From PMG-095 sp049324695 (GTDB lineage: Bacteria; Myxococcota_A; Polyangia; Polyangiales; Polyangiaceae): a stretch of 64,000 nucleotides of DNA. The notes beneath the pieces are model-generated. The model worked only from the letters and a program-made list of their open reading frames with translations, was not told the DNA's origin and made no database searches. Shown here piece after piece: positions 11,007 through 20,486 of the stretch (positions within the stretch are counted from its first letter, which is position 1; the number at the start of each line of letters is the position of its first letter). A program made the position numbers and the translations under genes. The stretch is taken from positions 62,001 to 126,000 of the forward strand of contig JBMOMJ010000056.1 in the NCBI GenBank assembly GCA_049324695.1. The letters are read 5' to 3'.

Positions 11007-13340
11007 TTAGCGATTCCTCGTCAGCGATGGGCTGCGCCGGCTCGCAACACGCGCGGCTATCAGACCGAGAGCAAGACCAGCCGCGACCGGTTGCCAAGCA
11101 CCGGAGCTCCAAATTCGCGGCAAAGGGGAGGCGACGCTGAGCGTCGGGCGGGCGCGCGGGCGTTCCCCTGCGTAAGCCGTCGCCGGTGCCATCGCGAGCC
11201 AAACCGAGAACATGGTGCCGGTTGCAACTCCGGCCCCCGCGCGCGCGAAGGACCACGCGCGTGAGCTCGACAACGCGACCTCCGGCCAGAGCGAGATCGA
11301 CGCGCCGGCGATGAGCACGAAGAGCCCAACCCAAATCCAAGAAACGAAAGGGTTCACATGGAACTTGAAGGTGGCGCGTTTGCTCTGCGGGTCGACGGTG
11401 CCGACGATGGTGTACAGATCTTCACGAAAAGAGCGCATCAGCGCGACTTCGGTGGTGGGCCCATCGGGGCTCTTGTGAAAGATGAACTTGGCGGGCGAAA
11501 CCGTTCCAAGCGGCACGCCGTCGCGCTTCACGTCGATGTCCGCGAAGATCATGCGCTTGTTGAGATCGGCTTGCTCTTCCGCGCTGCAGCGCGGGTTGCC
11601 GGGGCACATGCGCGAACCCTTGTAGGTGAGCTCGAAGCGACCGATTTGCGCACTCTGCCCGGGCGTGAGTGAGGCTTCGCGATCGATGTTCCAAGCCGTT
11701 CCCACGAAGCCGACGAACATGCACGTGATGCCCAGGTGCACGATGTAACCGCCGTAACGGCGCCGGCTCTTGTCGACCAGGTTGAATAGCGCAACGAGCA
11801 AGCTCTCTGTTTCGCTCTTTTTCTGGGCGGCGCTGCGGCGCGCAACCACACCGCGATAAAACTCCTGAACGATCACCGCCAGGTTGAACGCCGCAAGAGA
11901 GATGGTGATCACGGGTCCACTCGCTGCTACCTGCTGCAGCAGCTTGCCGACGATGCCTGGGAACATCGGATCCTTCGGCACGAACGCCGGATAACCGAGG
12001 CTCTTACCGAACGCGATGTGGAGCACCGCTGCCGCTACCAACGCGATCAGCGGCGCGCGCACGGCCTTCTTCAACGCACTGTCGCTGGTCTTGCGCCAGC
12101 CGAACAGCGGGGCCAGGCCCATCAATGCGAAAATCACGAGACCGATCGGCGCCATCCAGCGGTTGAAGAAGGAGGGGCCAACGGTGGTGTTCTCGCCCCA
12201 GAGCTCGCTGAGCTTGGGATACATCGTGGCGCAGAAGATGAAGGTCATGCCGCCGAGCAGCGCCCAGTTGTTCACCACGAACATGGCTTCACGGCTGGCG
12301 ACGCTCTCGATTTGGGCGCGGCTCCTGAGCTCACGCAGACGAAACACGGTGAGGCCCACGCTGGCTGCACCCACGATGCCGATGAACCACAGGAAGTACT
12401 TGCCGATGTCGCTCTGAGCGAAGCTGTGCACGCTGGTGATGATGCCCGCGCGCGTGAGGAAGGTGCCGAACAAGGTCAGAATGAACGTGAGGCAAATCAG
12501 GAACACGTTCCAAACCTTGAGCATGTTGCGACGCTCCTGGATCATCGTGGAGTGCACGTAGGCCGCAGCGGTAAACCACGGCAGGCACGCCGCGTTTTCC
12601 ACTGGATCCCAACTCCAGAAGCCGCCCCAGCCGAGCTCCTCGTATGCCCAGGCCATGCCGAGCACGTTCCCAATCGAGAGGAACAGGAACGTGAACAACA
12701 TCCACTTGCGAACCGCGTTGATCCACTCGTTGTCCAGCCGCCCCGTAACCAGCGCGGCGACGCAAAACGCAAACGGCACTGCACAGCCCACGAAGCCCGT
12801 GTACAGGCAGGGTGGGTGAATCACCATCCAGTAGTTTTGCAGCAGCGGATTCAATCCGTCGCCGTCTGGCCGCGCGCCGGCGATGCTGGATTCGAACGGG
12901 TTCGCCGCGAACAACATCAGCACCATGAAGAAGCTGATGACGACCATCAGCGTCGCGATCACGTACGGCTGCAGTTGCCGGTAGCCACCTTTCATCCACG
13001 CAACGCAACCCGCCGTGTAACCCGAGAGCAGCAGCGACCACCACAACAACGAGCCGTCCTGGCCGCCCCACAACGAGGTGATGAGGTACAGCGTCGGCAT
13101 CGAACGATCGCTGTAGCGAGACACGTAGCGAATTCGGAAGTCGTGGGTGACGAAGGCGTAGGTGAGCAGCAGCACGGCGAAGAGCACCAACGCCGAGGTT
13201 CCGTACGCACCGAGCCGCGCCGCGCGCAGCAAGCGCGGTTGGCCGCGGCCGGCCGCCAAGGAAACGGCGAAGGTATACGCCGCGGCGACGAGCACCGCGT
13301 AGATCACGCCCGTCCCGAATTCAGGGAGCGACTGGAACAT
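11007..13340 (-). CDS. ccmF: CcmF/NrfE-family haem lyase subunit
   Basis: A polytopic membrane protein that attaches haem to apocytochrome c in the System I pathway. The WWD haem-handling motif is seen as WGGFWSWDPVENAACLPWF, with the downstream conserved region FLTRAGIITSVHSFAQSDIG. About 15 membrane helices can be counted and a periplasmic soluble part (around SLTPGQSAQIGRFELTYKG) follows, as in CcmF. The frame is open to an ATG at 13427, but the start at 13340 (MFQSLPEFGTG) places the first helix at the N-terminus and is preferred. Only a CcmI-like protein and a secreted protein accompany it; CcmA-E, CcmG and CcmH are not in the window. Confidence 0.88.
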   Translation of the reverse strand: MFQSLPEFGTGVIYAVLVAAAYTFAVSLAAGRGQPRLLRAARLGAYGTSALVLFAVLLLTYAFVTHDFRIRYVSRYSDRSMPTLYLITSLWGGQDGSLLWWSLLLSGYTAGCVAWMKGGYRQLQPYVIATLMVVISFFMVLMLFAANPFESSIAGARPDGDGLNPLLQNYWMVIHPPCLYTGFVGCAVPFAFCVAALVTGRLDNEWINAVRKWMLFTFLFLSIGNVLGMAWAYEELGWGGFWSWDPVENAACLPWFTAAAYVHSTMIQERRNMLKVWNVFLICLTFILTLFGTFLTRAGIITSVHSFAQSDIGKYFLWFIGIVGAASVGLTVFRLRELRSRAQIESVASREAMFVVNNWALLGGMTFIFCATMYPKLSELWGENTTVGPSFFNRWMAPIGLVIFALMGLAPLFGWRKTSDSALKKAVRAPLIALVAAAVLHIAFGKSLGYPAFVPKDPMFPGIVGKLLQQVAASGPVITISLAAFNLAVIVQEFYRGVVARRSAAQKKSETESLLVALFNLVDKSRRRYGGYIVHLGITCMFVGFVGTAWNIDREASLTPGQSAQIGRFELTYKGSRMCPGNPRCSAEEQADLNKRMIFADIDVKRDGVPLGTVSPAKFIFHKSPDGPTTEVALMRSFREDLYTIVGTVDPQSKRATFKFHVNPFVSWIWVGLFVLIAGASISLWPEVALSSSRAWSFARAGAGVATGTMFSVWLAMAPATAYAGERPRARPTLSVASPLPRIWSSGAWQPVAAGLALGLIAARVASRRSPSLTRNR

Positions 13341-13524
13341 CGGCGCGGAGCTTACCCCCAAAAACTCCCCAAGCCGACAGGGCCGGTTCGGTTCCGGCCC
13401 CACGGTTGGATTTTTGCGCGCGTGCAACTACTGCAGCGCAAGTGAGACAGACATCACTCTGGGAGTAGCGCTGCTCCGAGCGGACTTATGAGTTGGGGTC
13501 CAGCCTGGCGCACGAGGGCGCGCG

Positions 13525-14256
13525 TCAGCTGGAGAGCGACACCGTAGTGCCGACGTTTTCCCCCAAACAGACGCGACGAATATTGCCATGCGTCATTTTG
13601 AAGACGCGAATGGGGAGCCCGTTCTCACGGCAGAGCGTGACCGCTGTGGAATCCATCACTCCGAGGTGATCGGCAAGGAAACGATCATACGAGACGCGTT
13701 CGAGCATCTTGGCATCGGGGTGGCGACGCGGATCGCGATCGTAGATGCCGTCCACCTTGGTGGCCTTGAGCAGGCCGTCGGCGCGGATCTCCATGGCGCG
13801 CAGCGCGGCCGCGGTGTCCGTGGAAAAGTAGGGGTTGCCCGTGCCGGCGCCGAACACCACGACGTGACCGCGCTCGAGGTGACGCATGGCGCGGCGTCGA
13901 ATGTACGGCTCGGCGACTTGCTTGATTTCGATAGCCGTCATGACGCGCGTTGGTACGCCGCAGCGCTCGAGCGCGTCTTGCAACGCGAGTGAGTTGATGA
14001 CGGTCGCGAGCATTCCCATGTAGTCGCTCTGCGCGCGATCCATGCCTTCGCTCGCGGCGCGCAGGCCGCGAAAGATGTTGCCGCCGCCGACCACGATGCC
14101 GATCTGTACGCCGGTGGCGTGCACTTCGGCGAGCTCGGTCGCAGTGGCTTTCAGCGTCGCAGTATCGATGCCGGTGCCGCCCTCTTTGCCGCTCAGCACC
14201 TCGCCGCTGAGCTTGACCACCACACGTCGGAATTTGAGCTTTGGATCAGGTTCCAC
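13525..14256 (-). CDS. pyrH: UMP kinase
   Basis: Phosphorylates UMP to UDP in pyrimidine nucleotide synthesis and belongs to the amino acid kinase fold. The 243-residue product shows FRRVVVKLSGEVLSG at the N-terminus, the nucleotide loop VVGGGNIFRG near 56-65, MGMLATVINSLALQDALE, the uridylate-site region GTGNPYFSTDTAAALRA, and the ATP-site segment KATKVDGIYDRDPR. Length is typical. The gene stands alone: tsf and frr, its usual neighbours, are not seen. It diverges from the PPIase lipoprotein gene across about 90 bp. Confidence 0.95.
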   Translation of the reverse strand: MEPDPKLKFRRVVVKLSGEVLSGKEGGTGIDTATLKATATELAEVHATGVQIGIVVGGGNIFRGLRAASEGMDRAQSDYMGMLATVINSLALQDALERCGVPTRVMTAIEIKQVAEPYIRRRAMRHLERGHVVVFGAGTGNPYFSTDTAAALRAMEIRADGLLKATKVDGIYDRDPRRHPDAKMLERVSYDRFLADHLGVMDSTAVTLCRENGLPIRVFKMTHGNIRRVCLGENVGTTVSLSS

Positions 14257-14348
14257 GATCGCTCCTCGTACCCTTCCCTCCCGCGGTTTTCAACGTCGAA
14301 GGCGGCTTTCCTTGGCGGAGCCATGACTCTTGTACTAATCCGAGGCGC

Positions 14349-15407
14349 ATGCTTCGTGCTGCGACCGCGCGCTCGCTCCTTGCCCCGATTTGCGGTGTCG
14401 CGCTTTTGAGCACGGTTTCTGGCTGCCAAAAGAAGAGCGGCAGCGCTGTGGCACCCGTGCCGAGCAGCAGCGCCACGCACGAAACGGCGGCCGCGAAGGC
14501 GCTGAGTCCCGAGCAAGCGCAGCAGGTGCTCGCGCAGGTGGGCGACACCAAAATCACCCTGGGCGACTATGCGGCATCACTCGATCGCATGGATAGCTTC
14601 GAGCGGCTGCGTTATCAGTCGCCCGATCGGCGGCGGTTACTCTTGAACGAGATGGTCGACCTCGAGCTTCTGGCGCAAGAAGCTCGCCGGCGCGGGCTCG
14701 ATCAGCAGCCGGAAACGCAGGAGCGCCTGCGCCAACTCCTGCGCGAGGAACTCCTCCGTCAAGTGCGGCAGGAAGTGCCGAGCCCCAACGATCTTCCGCC
14801 AGCGGACGTTCGGAAGTACTACGACGAGCACAAGGCAGACTTCGACGAGCCGGAGCGCCGGCGCGTGGCGCACATCAGCGTCGCCAATCGCGCGCAAGCC
14901 GAAGCGCTGCTCGCCAAGGCCAAAGACGCAAGCGCAGCCGAGTGGGGCAAGCTCGTCACCGAGAACTCGCTCGACAAAGGTTCACGCGCGCTCGGCTCGA
15001 CGCCGCCGGAGCTTTCGGGTGATTTGGGCATCGTGGGCCCGCCGGGGCATGCGCGTGGCGCAAATCCGCGCGTGCCGGAGTCGCTGCGTGCGGCCGCCTT
15101 CAAGATCGAAAAAGTCGGCGGCGTGTACTCCGAAGTCGTGCCCGAGGGAGGCGTGTTTCACATCGTGCGCTTGACCAGCCGCACGGATGCACGCGAGCGC
15201 AGCTTCGAGGCAGCGGAGCGCAGCATTCGCGTTACCTTGGTGCAAGAGCTCGTGAAGCGGCGCGAAGCCAGCTTCGAGCAAGAGCTGCGCTCCAAGTACA
15301 AGGTCGACATCGACGAGGCCGCGCTCGCCAAGGTGCATGCGCCGAAGCCCGCTCCCAGTTCGAGCGGCGGGAGCGCGCCGCCACTTCCCGATCGCGCGCG
15401 GCCGTGA
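14349..15407 (+). CDS. Lipoprotein peptidyl-prolyl isomerase (parvulin/SurA-like)
   Basis: A predicted envelope foldase of 352 residues. The start at 14349 gives a signal peptide with lipobox VSGC. A SurA-like N-terminal helical region follows (VGDTKITLGDYAASLDRMDS, then LLLNEMVDLELLAQEARRRG), then a parvulin-type PPIase domain beginning RRRVAHISVANRAQAEALLA and ending FHIVRLTSR. An ATG at 14241 in the same frame would add 36 residues that look noncoding and run into pyrH. The end overlaps the next gene's GTG start by 4 bp. Confidence 0.85.
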   Translation: MLRAATARSLLAPICGVALLSTVSGCQKKSGSAVAPVPSSSATHETAAAKALSPEQAQQVLAQVGDTKITLGDYAASLDRMDSFERLRYQSPDRRRLLLNEMVDLELLAQEARRRGLDQQPETQERLRQLLREELLRQVRQEVPSPNDLPPADVRKYYDEHKADFDEPERRRVAHISVANRAQAEALLAKAKDASAAEWGKLVTENSLDKGSRALGSTPPELSGDLGIVGPPGHARGANPRVPESLRAAAFKIEKVGGVYSEVVPEGGVFHIVRLTSRTDARERSFEAAERSIRVTLVQELVKRREASFEQELRSKYKVDIDEAALAKVHAPKPAPSSSGGSAPPLPDRARP

Positions 15408-16489
15408 TCGAGCTAATTTCCCCTGCGGATTGGCGCTGGCAGTTGCGCCACGCCGTGCGCAGCGTCGCCGAGCTCAAGCAGCACCTCGAGCTCACCCCCG
15501 AAGAGCTCGCCGGCGCCGAGCACGCCGAGCAGCAGGGCTTTCCGCTGGCGATCACCCCGTACTACCTCTCGTTGTGCGACCGGCACGATCCGGCCTGCCC
15601 AATTCGCAAGCAGGTGGTGCCTGTACTCGCCGAGCAGCAAAGTGTGCCCGGTGACTTGCGCGATCCGCTCGGCGAAGAAGCGCACGAAGTGGCGCCCGAG
15701 CTCGTACAACGTTACCCGGATCGGGCGCTCTTGTTGGTGAGCGATCGGTGTGCGGTGTATTGCCGTTTCTGCACGCGCAGCCGCATGGTGGGCGACGGCG
15801 GCGGTCCGCGTTCCGACGCGCGCTTGGCTGCGGCGTTTGCTTACCTCGAGCAGCACAGCGAGGTGCGCGACGTAATCGTGAGCGGTGGCGACCCACTGAC
15901 CATGGCGACGGAACGCTTGCTGCGCATCATCCAGCGCTTGCGGCAGATCCCCAGCGTCGAAACGATTCGGCTCGCCACGCGCGTGCCGGTGGCGCTACCG
16001 CAGCGCATCACCGATGAGCTTTTGTCGGCCTTGAAACCGCATCATCCGCTGTGGGTGATGACGCACTTCAATCATCCGAAGGAGCTCACGGAGGCCTCGC
16101 GCGCCGCCTTGTGTCGGCTGGCGGACGCTGGCTTTCCGGTGATGAATCAAACGGTGCTCTTGCGCGGGATCAACGATGACAGTCGCGTGCTGAGCGAGCT
16201 GTTTCGCGGCTTGGTGCGCGTGCGCGCGCGGCCATACTACCTCTTGCAGGCGGATCCGGTGCGCGGCAGCGGTCATCTGCGCACGCCGCTCGCACGCGGC
16301 ATTCGCATCGCCGAAGAGCTGCAGGGTCGCTTGTCTGGCATCGCGCTACCGAAGTTCATCGTCGATACACCGGGCGGCTTCGGCAAAGTGCCGGTCGGGC
16401 CCGAGTGGGTCCTGCATCGCGAGCCCGGCGTCACGCGCTTCCGCACGCCGCGCGGCGTCGAGGTCGACTACATCGACCCGCCCGAGTGA
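15404..16489 (+). CDS. KamA-family radical SAM aminomutase (lysine 2,3-aminomutase or EpmB-like)
   Basis: A radical SAM, PLP-dependent enzyme that would move an amino group on lysine. The 361-residue product has the 4Fe-4S motif CAVYCRFCTR near 122-131, the SAM-contact region VSGGDPLTM, and the PLP-lysine region PKFIVDTPGGFGKVPVG near 315-331. The C-terminal cysteines that bind zinc in clostridial lysine 2,3-aminomutase are not seen, and the length is closer to EpmB, which modifies a lysine of elongation factor P. Neither efp nor epmA is nearby, so the substrate is undecided. The GTG start overlaps the PPIase stop. Confidence 0.85.
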   Translation: MIELISPADWRWQLRHAVRSVAELKQHLELTPEELAGAEHAEQQGFPLAITPYYLSLCDRHDPACPIRKQVVPVLAEQQSVPGDLRDPLGEEAHEVAPELVQRYPDRALLLVSDRCAVYCRFCTRSRMVGDGGGPRSDARLAAAFAYLEQHSEVRDVIVSGGDPLTMATERLLRIIQRLRQIPSVETIRLATRVPVALPQRITDELLSALKPHHPLWVMTHFNHPKELTEASRAALCRLADAGFPVMNQTVLLRGINDDSRVLSELFRGLVRVRARPYYLLQADPVRGSGHLRTPLARGIRIAEELQGRLSGIALPKFIVDTPGGFGKVPVGPEWVLHREPGVTRFRTPRGVEVDYIDPPE

Positions 16490-16495
16490 GCGCCG

Positions 16496-18055
16496 TTACA
16501 GCGGGATATTGCCGTGTTTGCGCGCCGGATTGCGGTCGCGTTTGTTGCGCAAGAGCTTCAGGTAACGCGACAAGCGTGCGCGCACTTCACGCGGACGAAT
16601 CACTTCGTCGACGAAGCCGAGCTCGGCTGCTTTATAGGGGTTGGCGAAACGCGCGCGATAGTCGGCGATGAAGTCACGCCGCGCAGCTTCTTTGTCCGGG
16701 GCGCTCTCGATGGCATTGCGATACACGATGTTCACGGCGCCTTCCGGACCCATCACTGCCACCTCGGCAGTCGGGAACGCCAAGTTCACGTCGGCGCGGA
16801 TGTGCCGACTGCTCATCACGTCGTAGGCACCGCCGTACGCCTTGCGCGTAATCACCGTCAACTTCGGGACCGTTGCTTCCGCGAACGCGTACAGGAGCTT
16901 GGCGCCGTGCATGATGATGCCACGATGCTCTTGCTCGACCCCTGGCAAGAAACCGGGCACATCCACCCAAGTGATGAGCGGGATGTTGAAGCAATCGCAG
17001 AAGCGCACGAAGCGCGCCGCTTTTACGCTCGCGTCGATATCGAGCACACCCGCCAGGTACAGCGGCTGGTTGGCGACGATGCCAACGCTCTGACCGCCGA
17101 TGCGCGCGAACCCCACGATGATGTTCTTGGCGAAGTCGGCGTGAATTTCGAAGAAGCGCCCGTCGTCGACCACCTTGCGGATCAGGGCGCCCATATCGTA
17201 GGGCTTGCTGCTGTCCTCTGGCACGAGTGAGTCGAGCTCAGGGATGTCGCGTTCGGGCGGGTCGTGAGGCGCGAGCCGCGGTGGATCCTCGGCGTTGTTG
17301 GCGGGCAAAAAGCCGAGCAGCTCTCGCACGGCGCCAAGGCACGCGCGATCGTCACGCGCTACCGCATGGCATACGCCGCTTTTTGCTGCGTGCGCCGCAG
17401 CGCCGCCCAACGCCTCTTTCGTCACCTCTTCGTGCGTGACGGCGCGGATCACGTCCGGACCAGTAATGAACATGTAGCTCGTGTTCTGCACCATGAACAC
17501 GAAGTCGGTGATGGCGGGCGAATACACGGCGCCGCCCGCGCACGGCCCCATGATGCAGCTAATTTGCGGAACGACCCCGCTCGCGAGCGTATTCTTCAAA
17601 AAAAGATCCGCGTAGCCAGCCAGGCTCGCGACGCCTTCTTGGATGCGTGCCCCGCCGGAATCACACAGCCCGACGACCGGTGCGCCCACACGCAGTGCAT
17701 GGTCCATGAGCCGCACGATCTTCTCGGCGTGCGCGCCGCCGAGCGAACCGCCGAACACAGTGAAGTCCTGCGCGTAGACGAAAACCGGACGCCCCTCCAC
17801 GCTACCGTGACCGGTCACCACGCCGTCGCCCGCAATGCTGGTTTGCTCGCCGCCGAAGTCGTTGGCGTGTGAGCTCACGAAGCGACCGATCTCGATGAAG
17901 CTATCTGGATCCAGCAGCGCGTCGATGCGCTCGCGCGCCGTGAGCTTGCCCGCAGCGTGTTGCTTCTTTACTCGTTCGGCGCCGCCCGCGGCGAGGGCCT
18001 GCGCGTCACGTTGCGCCAAAACTTCGAGGGACGATCGACCGCTAGGTTCGCTCAT
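16496..18055 (-). CDS. Acyl-CoA carboxylase carboxyltransferase subunit (propionyl-CoA carboxylase beta type)
   Basis: The carboxyltransferase half of a biotin-dependent acyl-CoA carboxylase. From the ATG at 18055 it is 519 residues, the family's usual length. Two crotonase-fold halves are visible. The first has KLTARERIDALLDPDSFIEI, the oxyanion region SGGARIQEGVASLAGYADLF and MGPCAGGAVYSPAITDF. The second has VVDDGRFFEIHADFAKNIIV, the acyl-CoA loop VPGFLPGVEQEHRGIIMHGA and AYGGAYDVMSSRH. Upstream codons to 18187 overlap the next gene and lack family similarity. No biotin carboxylase subunit is next to it, so it must work with a partner encoded elsewhere. It could also be a methylmalonyl-CoA decarboxylase alpha-type subunit. 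Confidence 0.9.
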   Translation of the reverse strand: MSEPSGRSSLEVLAQRDAQALAAGGAERVKKQHAAGKLTARERIDALLDPDSFIEIGRFVSSHANDFGGEQTSIAGDGVVTGHGSVEGRPVFVYAQDFTVFGGSLGGAHAEKIVRLMDHALRVGAPVVGLCDSGGARIQEGVASLAGYADLFLKNTLASGVVPQISCIMGPCAGGAVYSPAITDFVFMVQNTSYMFITGPDVIRAVTHEEVTKEALGGAAAHAAKSGVCHAVARDDRACLGAVRELLGFLPANNAEDPPRLAPHDPPERDIPELDSLVPEDSSKPYDMGALIRKVVDDGRFFEIHADFAKNIIVGFARIGGQSVGIVANQPLYLAGVLDIDASVKAARFVRFCDCFNIPLITWVDVPGFLPGVEQEHRGIIMHGAKLLYAFAEATVPKLTVITRKAYGGAYDVMSSRHIRADVNLAFPTAEVAVMGPEGAVNIVYRNAIESAPDKEAARRDFIADYRARFANPYKAAELGFVDEVIRPREVRARLSRYLKLLRNKRDRNPARKHGNIPL

Positions 18056-18093
18056 GGGGGCCCGCAGCCTACCATCCGAAACACTGCTTTGGC

Positions 18094-19434
18094 TCAGGCG
18101 AACAAGCGATAACAAACGATGGCGATCAGAGCCGAAATGATGCCGAGCAGCCAGGTATTCCCGGTGCTCACCTTGGCGTGATCGCAAGCGTCCAGCGCGC
18201 GCAGACGCAACTCGGAAGCGCGTAGCGCCTTTTGCACGTCGAGATCGGCGTTGCGCAGCACTTCGAGCGTCTCTGTATCAACGGGTACACCGCCGCGCGC
18301 TGCCAGCACGGCGCGCCCCACTTCAGCCAACAACTTGCGCCCGCGCCCGTCACGCTCGCGCCGGCCTTTGTCGATACCGCGCGCTTGCTTGTGAAAGCGT
18401 GCAGCCAAGTCGCGTTTCTTACGTTCGAGCTCGCCGATTCGTTGCTTGCTTTCCGAGAGGGCGCGCTGCCGCAGCGAGTGCTCTTCGCGCGTCGCTTCGT
18501 AGGCTTCCTTCGTGGCCTCGAGCTCGGGCCGCAGCGCTTCCTGCGCTTCCTGCACGCGCTGGCTCTGTTCGCGCGAAGCGCCCTGTTGCTCCAACGCGCG
18601 CAGCTCGATGAAGCCGCGCTTGTAGCGAGCGTCCAGGCGTTGGAAGTTGTGATCGCGCTGCTTCAGAACCGTCGAGAGATCCTCGAGAGCGCGCATGTCG
18701 ACGTCCAACTTTTGGCGAAGCTGCGAGAGCTCTGCATCCAACCCGCGCAGCTCCACATCGCGCTCTTCGGCGGTTGTCTTCAGGCGATCGCCGTGTTCGC
18801 GCAGTGCAGAATCCACCTCCGCGAGGGGGGCCAACAAACGCCGGAAGTTATCGTTGGCTTCGAGCTCGGGGCGCAAACGTTGCGCCATCGTGGCCAAGCG
18901 CTCGTCCCGCGCGCTCTCCGCGCGAGCCAAATCATTCTCATAGCGTCGCAGCTCGCGCGCCAGCCGCCGCCGTTGCTGCGCGACACGCAGCGCGTAGAAA
19001 ATGTTCAGCGGCCCAATCGACGAAGGCTTGCCGTAGTTCGCGACAGCGCGCACTTCCTTCGAATCGAAATCGAACAGCTCGCGCGCGGGCGTCACGCCGT
19101 TCGGCCAATTTGCGCGACCCTCGGGCGCCACCGTGATCCCAGCGATTCCGGGTAGGTTCGAGTCCATCTCGAAACCCCCGCGCCCGCTGACCTCGTGAGC
19201 GAGGCTGCCCGCATCGCGCGCGCTGGAAATCGGCGAACTCAGATCCAAATCCAACGACGGACCCACGGGCAACTCCGAAAGCGCTACCCGTGCTGGCCCC
19301 GTGCGCGTTGGCTCCGCGGCAGGTGGATGCACCGCGGCCAGCTTCGACTGCGAAGGTCGCGGCTTCGGCGGCGGGAGATCCAAATCCGGGATCTCGAAGC
19401 CGGAAGCTTCGGGTCGTTTGCGCTGGCCGTTCAC
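18094..19434 (-). CDS. Tail-anchored coiled-coil protein
   Basis: A 446-residue protein of unknown function. The N-terminal 100 residues are Pro/Ser-rich and probably disordered (IPDLDLPPPKPRPSQSK). Residues from about 150 to 370 form long heptad-like coiled coil rich in Arg, Glu, Leu and Gln (for example LRRYENDLARAESARDERLA). The final stretch TWLLGIISALIAIVCYRLFA is a single C-terminal membrane helix with almost nothing after it, so the protein would be tail-anchored with the coil in the cytoplasm. It lies 38 bp upstream of the carboxylase gene and may share its promoter; no functional link is evident. Confidence 0.7.
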   Translation of the reverse strand: MNGQRKRPEASGFEIPDLDLPPPKPRPSQSKLAAVHPPAAEPTRTGPARVALSELPVGPSLDLDLSSPISSARDAGSLAHEVSGRGGFEMDSNLPGIAGITVAPEGRANWPNGVTPARELFDFDSKEVRAVANYGKPSSIGPLNIFYALRVAQQRRRLARELRRYENDLARAESARDERLATMAQRLRPELEANDNFRRLLAPLAEVDSALREHGDRLKTTAEERDVELRGLDAELSQLRQKLDVDMRALEDLSTVLKQRDHNFQRLDARYKRGFIELRALEQQGASREQSQRVQEAQEALRPELEATKEAYEATREEHSLRQRALSESKQRIGELERKKRDLAARFHKQARGIDKGRRERDGRGRKLLAEVGRAVLAARGGVPVDTETLEVLRNADLDVQKALRASELRLRALDACDHAKVSTGNTWLLGIISALIAIVCYRLFA

Positions 19435-19571
19435 GGGCGTCCTTCTACGTGCGCGGAAAAAGGAATCTCAGTCAGCGTATCTGCTGCGAAAGATGGCGTC
19501 GAGTGCGCGGCGTCAGCTCGGCTTTACAGGTGCCATCTCGTCTGCTAGGAAAGCCGCGCGATTCGTTTTAC

Positions 19572-19650
19572 GGGTCCGCCAACAGCGCAGCTTGAACCCC
19601 GCCAGGCCCGGAAGGGAGCAACGGTAGAGAAAAGCGGGTGTGGCGGGCCC
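19572..19650 (+). ncRNA. ffs: Signal recognition particle RNA (small bacterial type)
   Basis: The hallmark apical hairpin of SRP RNA is present: CCAGGCCCGGAAGGGAGCA at about 19602-19620, followed by the ACGGTAG strand (compare the GGTCCGGAAGGAAGCAGCC loop region of E. coli 4.5S RNA). The ends pair as GGGTCCGCCA (19572-19581) with TGGCGGGCCC (19641-19650), one G-U wobble. This RNA binds Ffh to target membrane proteins. The exact ends are uncertain by about 10 nt. The gene stands alone between two minus-strand operons; a weak ATTTTTG run about 30 nt downstream may mark the end of transcription. Confidence 0.9.
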
Positions 19651-19787
19651 TCCAATCGCAATTCTTCGGGGATTTCGGGATTTTTGTGGGCCCCCGCTCG
19701 TCGGCGTCGGCGCACGTCCCGAGCACGCTGGCGGACTTCTTCGTGTCCGTTAGCCTGCAGTGAGGCAATTGCGCGGGCAGAAAAGCC

Positions 19788-20486
19788 TCACACGCCGAAC
19801 ATTTCGATCACCGCGCCGTTGTGAGCGAGAGGCGCGTCGAGCGCGAAATGTGTCAGCGTGTGTGCCACTTCATCAGCGCTCATACGTGGCGGAAACCCAC
19901 TCCCTTCGAGCATGCGAGTGTCGACCGAGCCGGGCAGCACCGCCGCCGTCATCAGCCCGCTATCGCTGATCTCCGCGGCGAGGCTTTTCATGAAGCCCAG
20001 CACGCCCCATTTGCTCGCGCAGTAGGCGCTATGGCGCGGCGTTCCGAGCGTCGACGAGATGCTCGCCACGAACAGAATGCGCCCGCGCTTGGCTTTCAAC
20101 ATGGACGGCAGCAGCGCACGCGTCAGCACGAACGGCGCGCTCAGGTTCACCGTGAGCTGCCGCTCCCATTCCTCGCGGCTGAGCTCCTCCACACTTGCGC
20201 GCACGACTTCGCCGGCGTTGTGAACCAACACCGACGGCGGGCCGAAGCGCTGCACCAGTTCGCGCCCGACGCGCTCCACACCCTCGAGATCGTTCAAGTC
20301 GACCGCCATCAAATCGACGGAAGCTGCGCCCACGTCACGACAAGCCGCGGCGAGCCCAGAGCGATCTTCCGCGTCGCGCGTGATGGCCAGCAGGCGCAAA
20401 CCGCGGCGCGCCAACGCGATTGCCGTGGCGCGCCCGATGCCGCGGCTCGTTCCGGTCACGACAGCCAGACCCGCCGCTGCGCTCAC
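19788..20486 (-). CDS. Short-chain dehydrogenase/reductase (SDR)
   Basis: An NAD(P)-dependent oxidoreductase of 232 residues with a Rossmann fold. The cofactor loop is TGTSRGIGRA near 11-20, followed by the conserved LVHNAGEV, the catalytic Ser region FVASISS, and the YCASK active site. It is the last gene of a MerR-DUF2203-folE-SDR run and overlaps the folE stop by 4 bp. That coupling suggests a pterin substrate, for example sepiapterin reductase-like or dihydropteridine reductase-like activity, but the family is too broad to fix this from sequence alone. Confidence 0.85.
   Translation of the reverse strand: MSAAAGLAVVTGTSRGIGRATAIALARRGLRLLAITRDAEDRSGLAAACRDVGAASVDLMAVDLNDLEGVERVGRELVQRFGPPSVLVHNAGEVVRASVEELSREEWERQLTVNLSAPFVLTRALLPSMLKAKRGRILFVASISSTLGTPRHSAYCASKWGVLGFMKSLAAEISDSGLMTAAVLPGSVDTRMLEGSGFPPRMSADEVAHTLTHFALDAPLAHNGAVIEMFGV

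Noticed and set aside
12018..13445. 475-codon plus-strand frame opposite ccmF
   Set aside because: Antisense of the CcmF helices; no motif, and the His/Arg/Glu-rich content is typical of GC-rich antisense frames.
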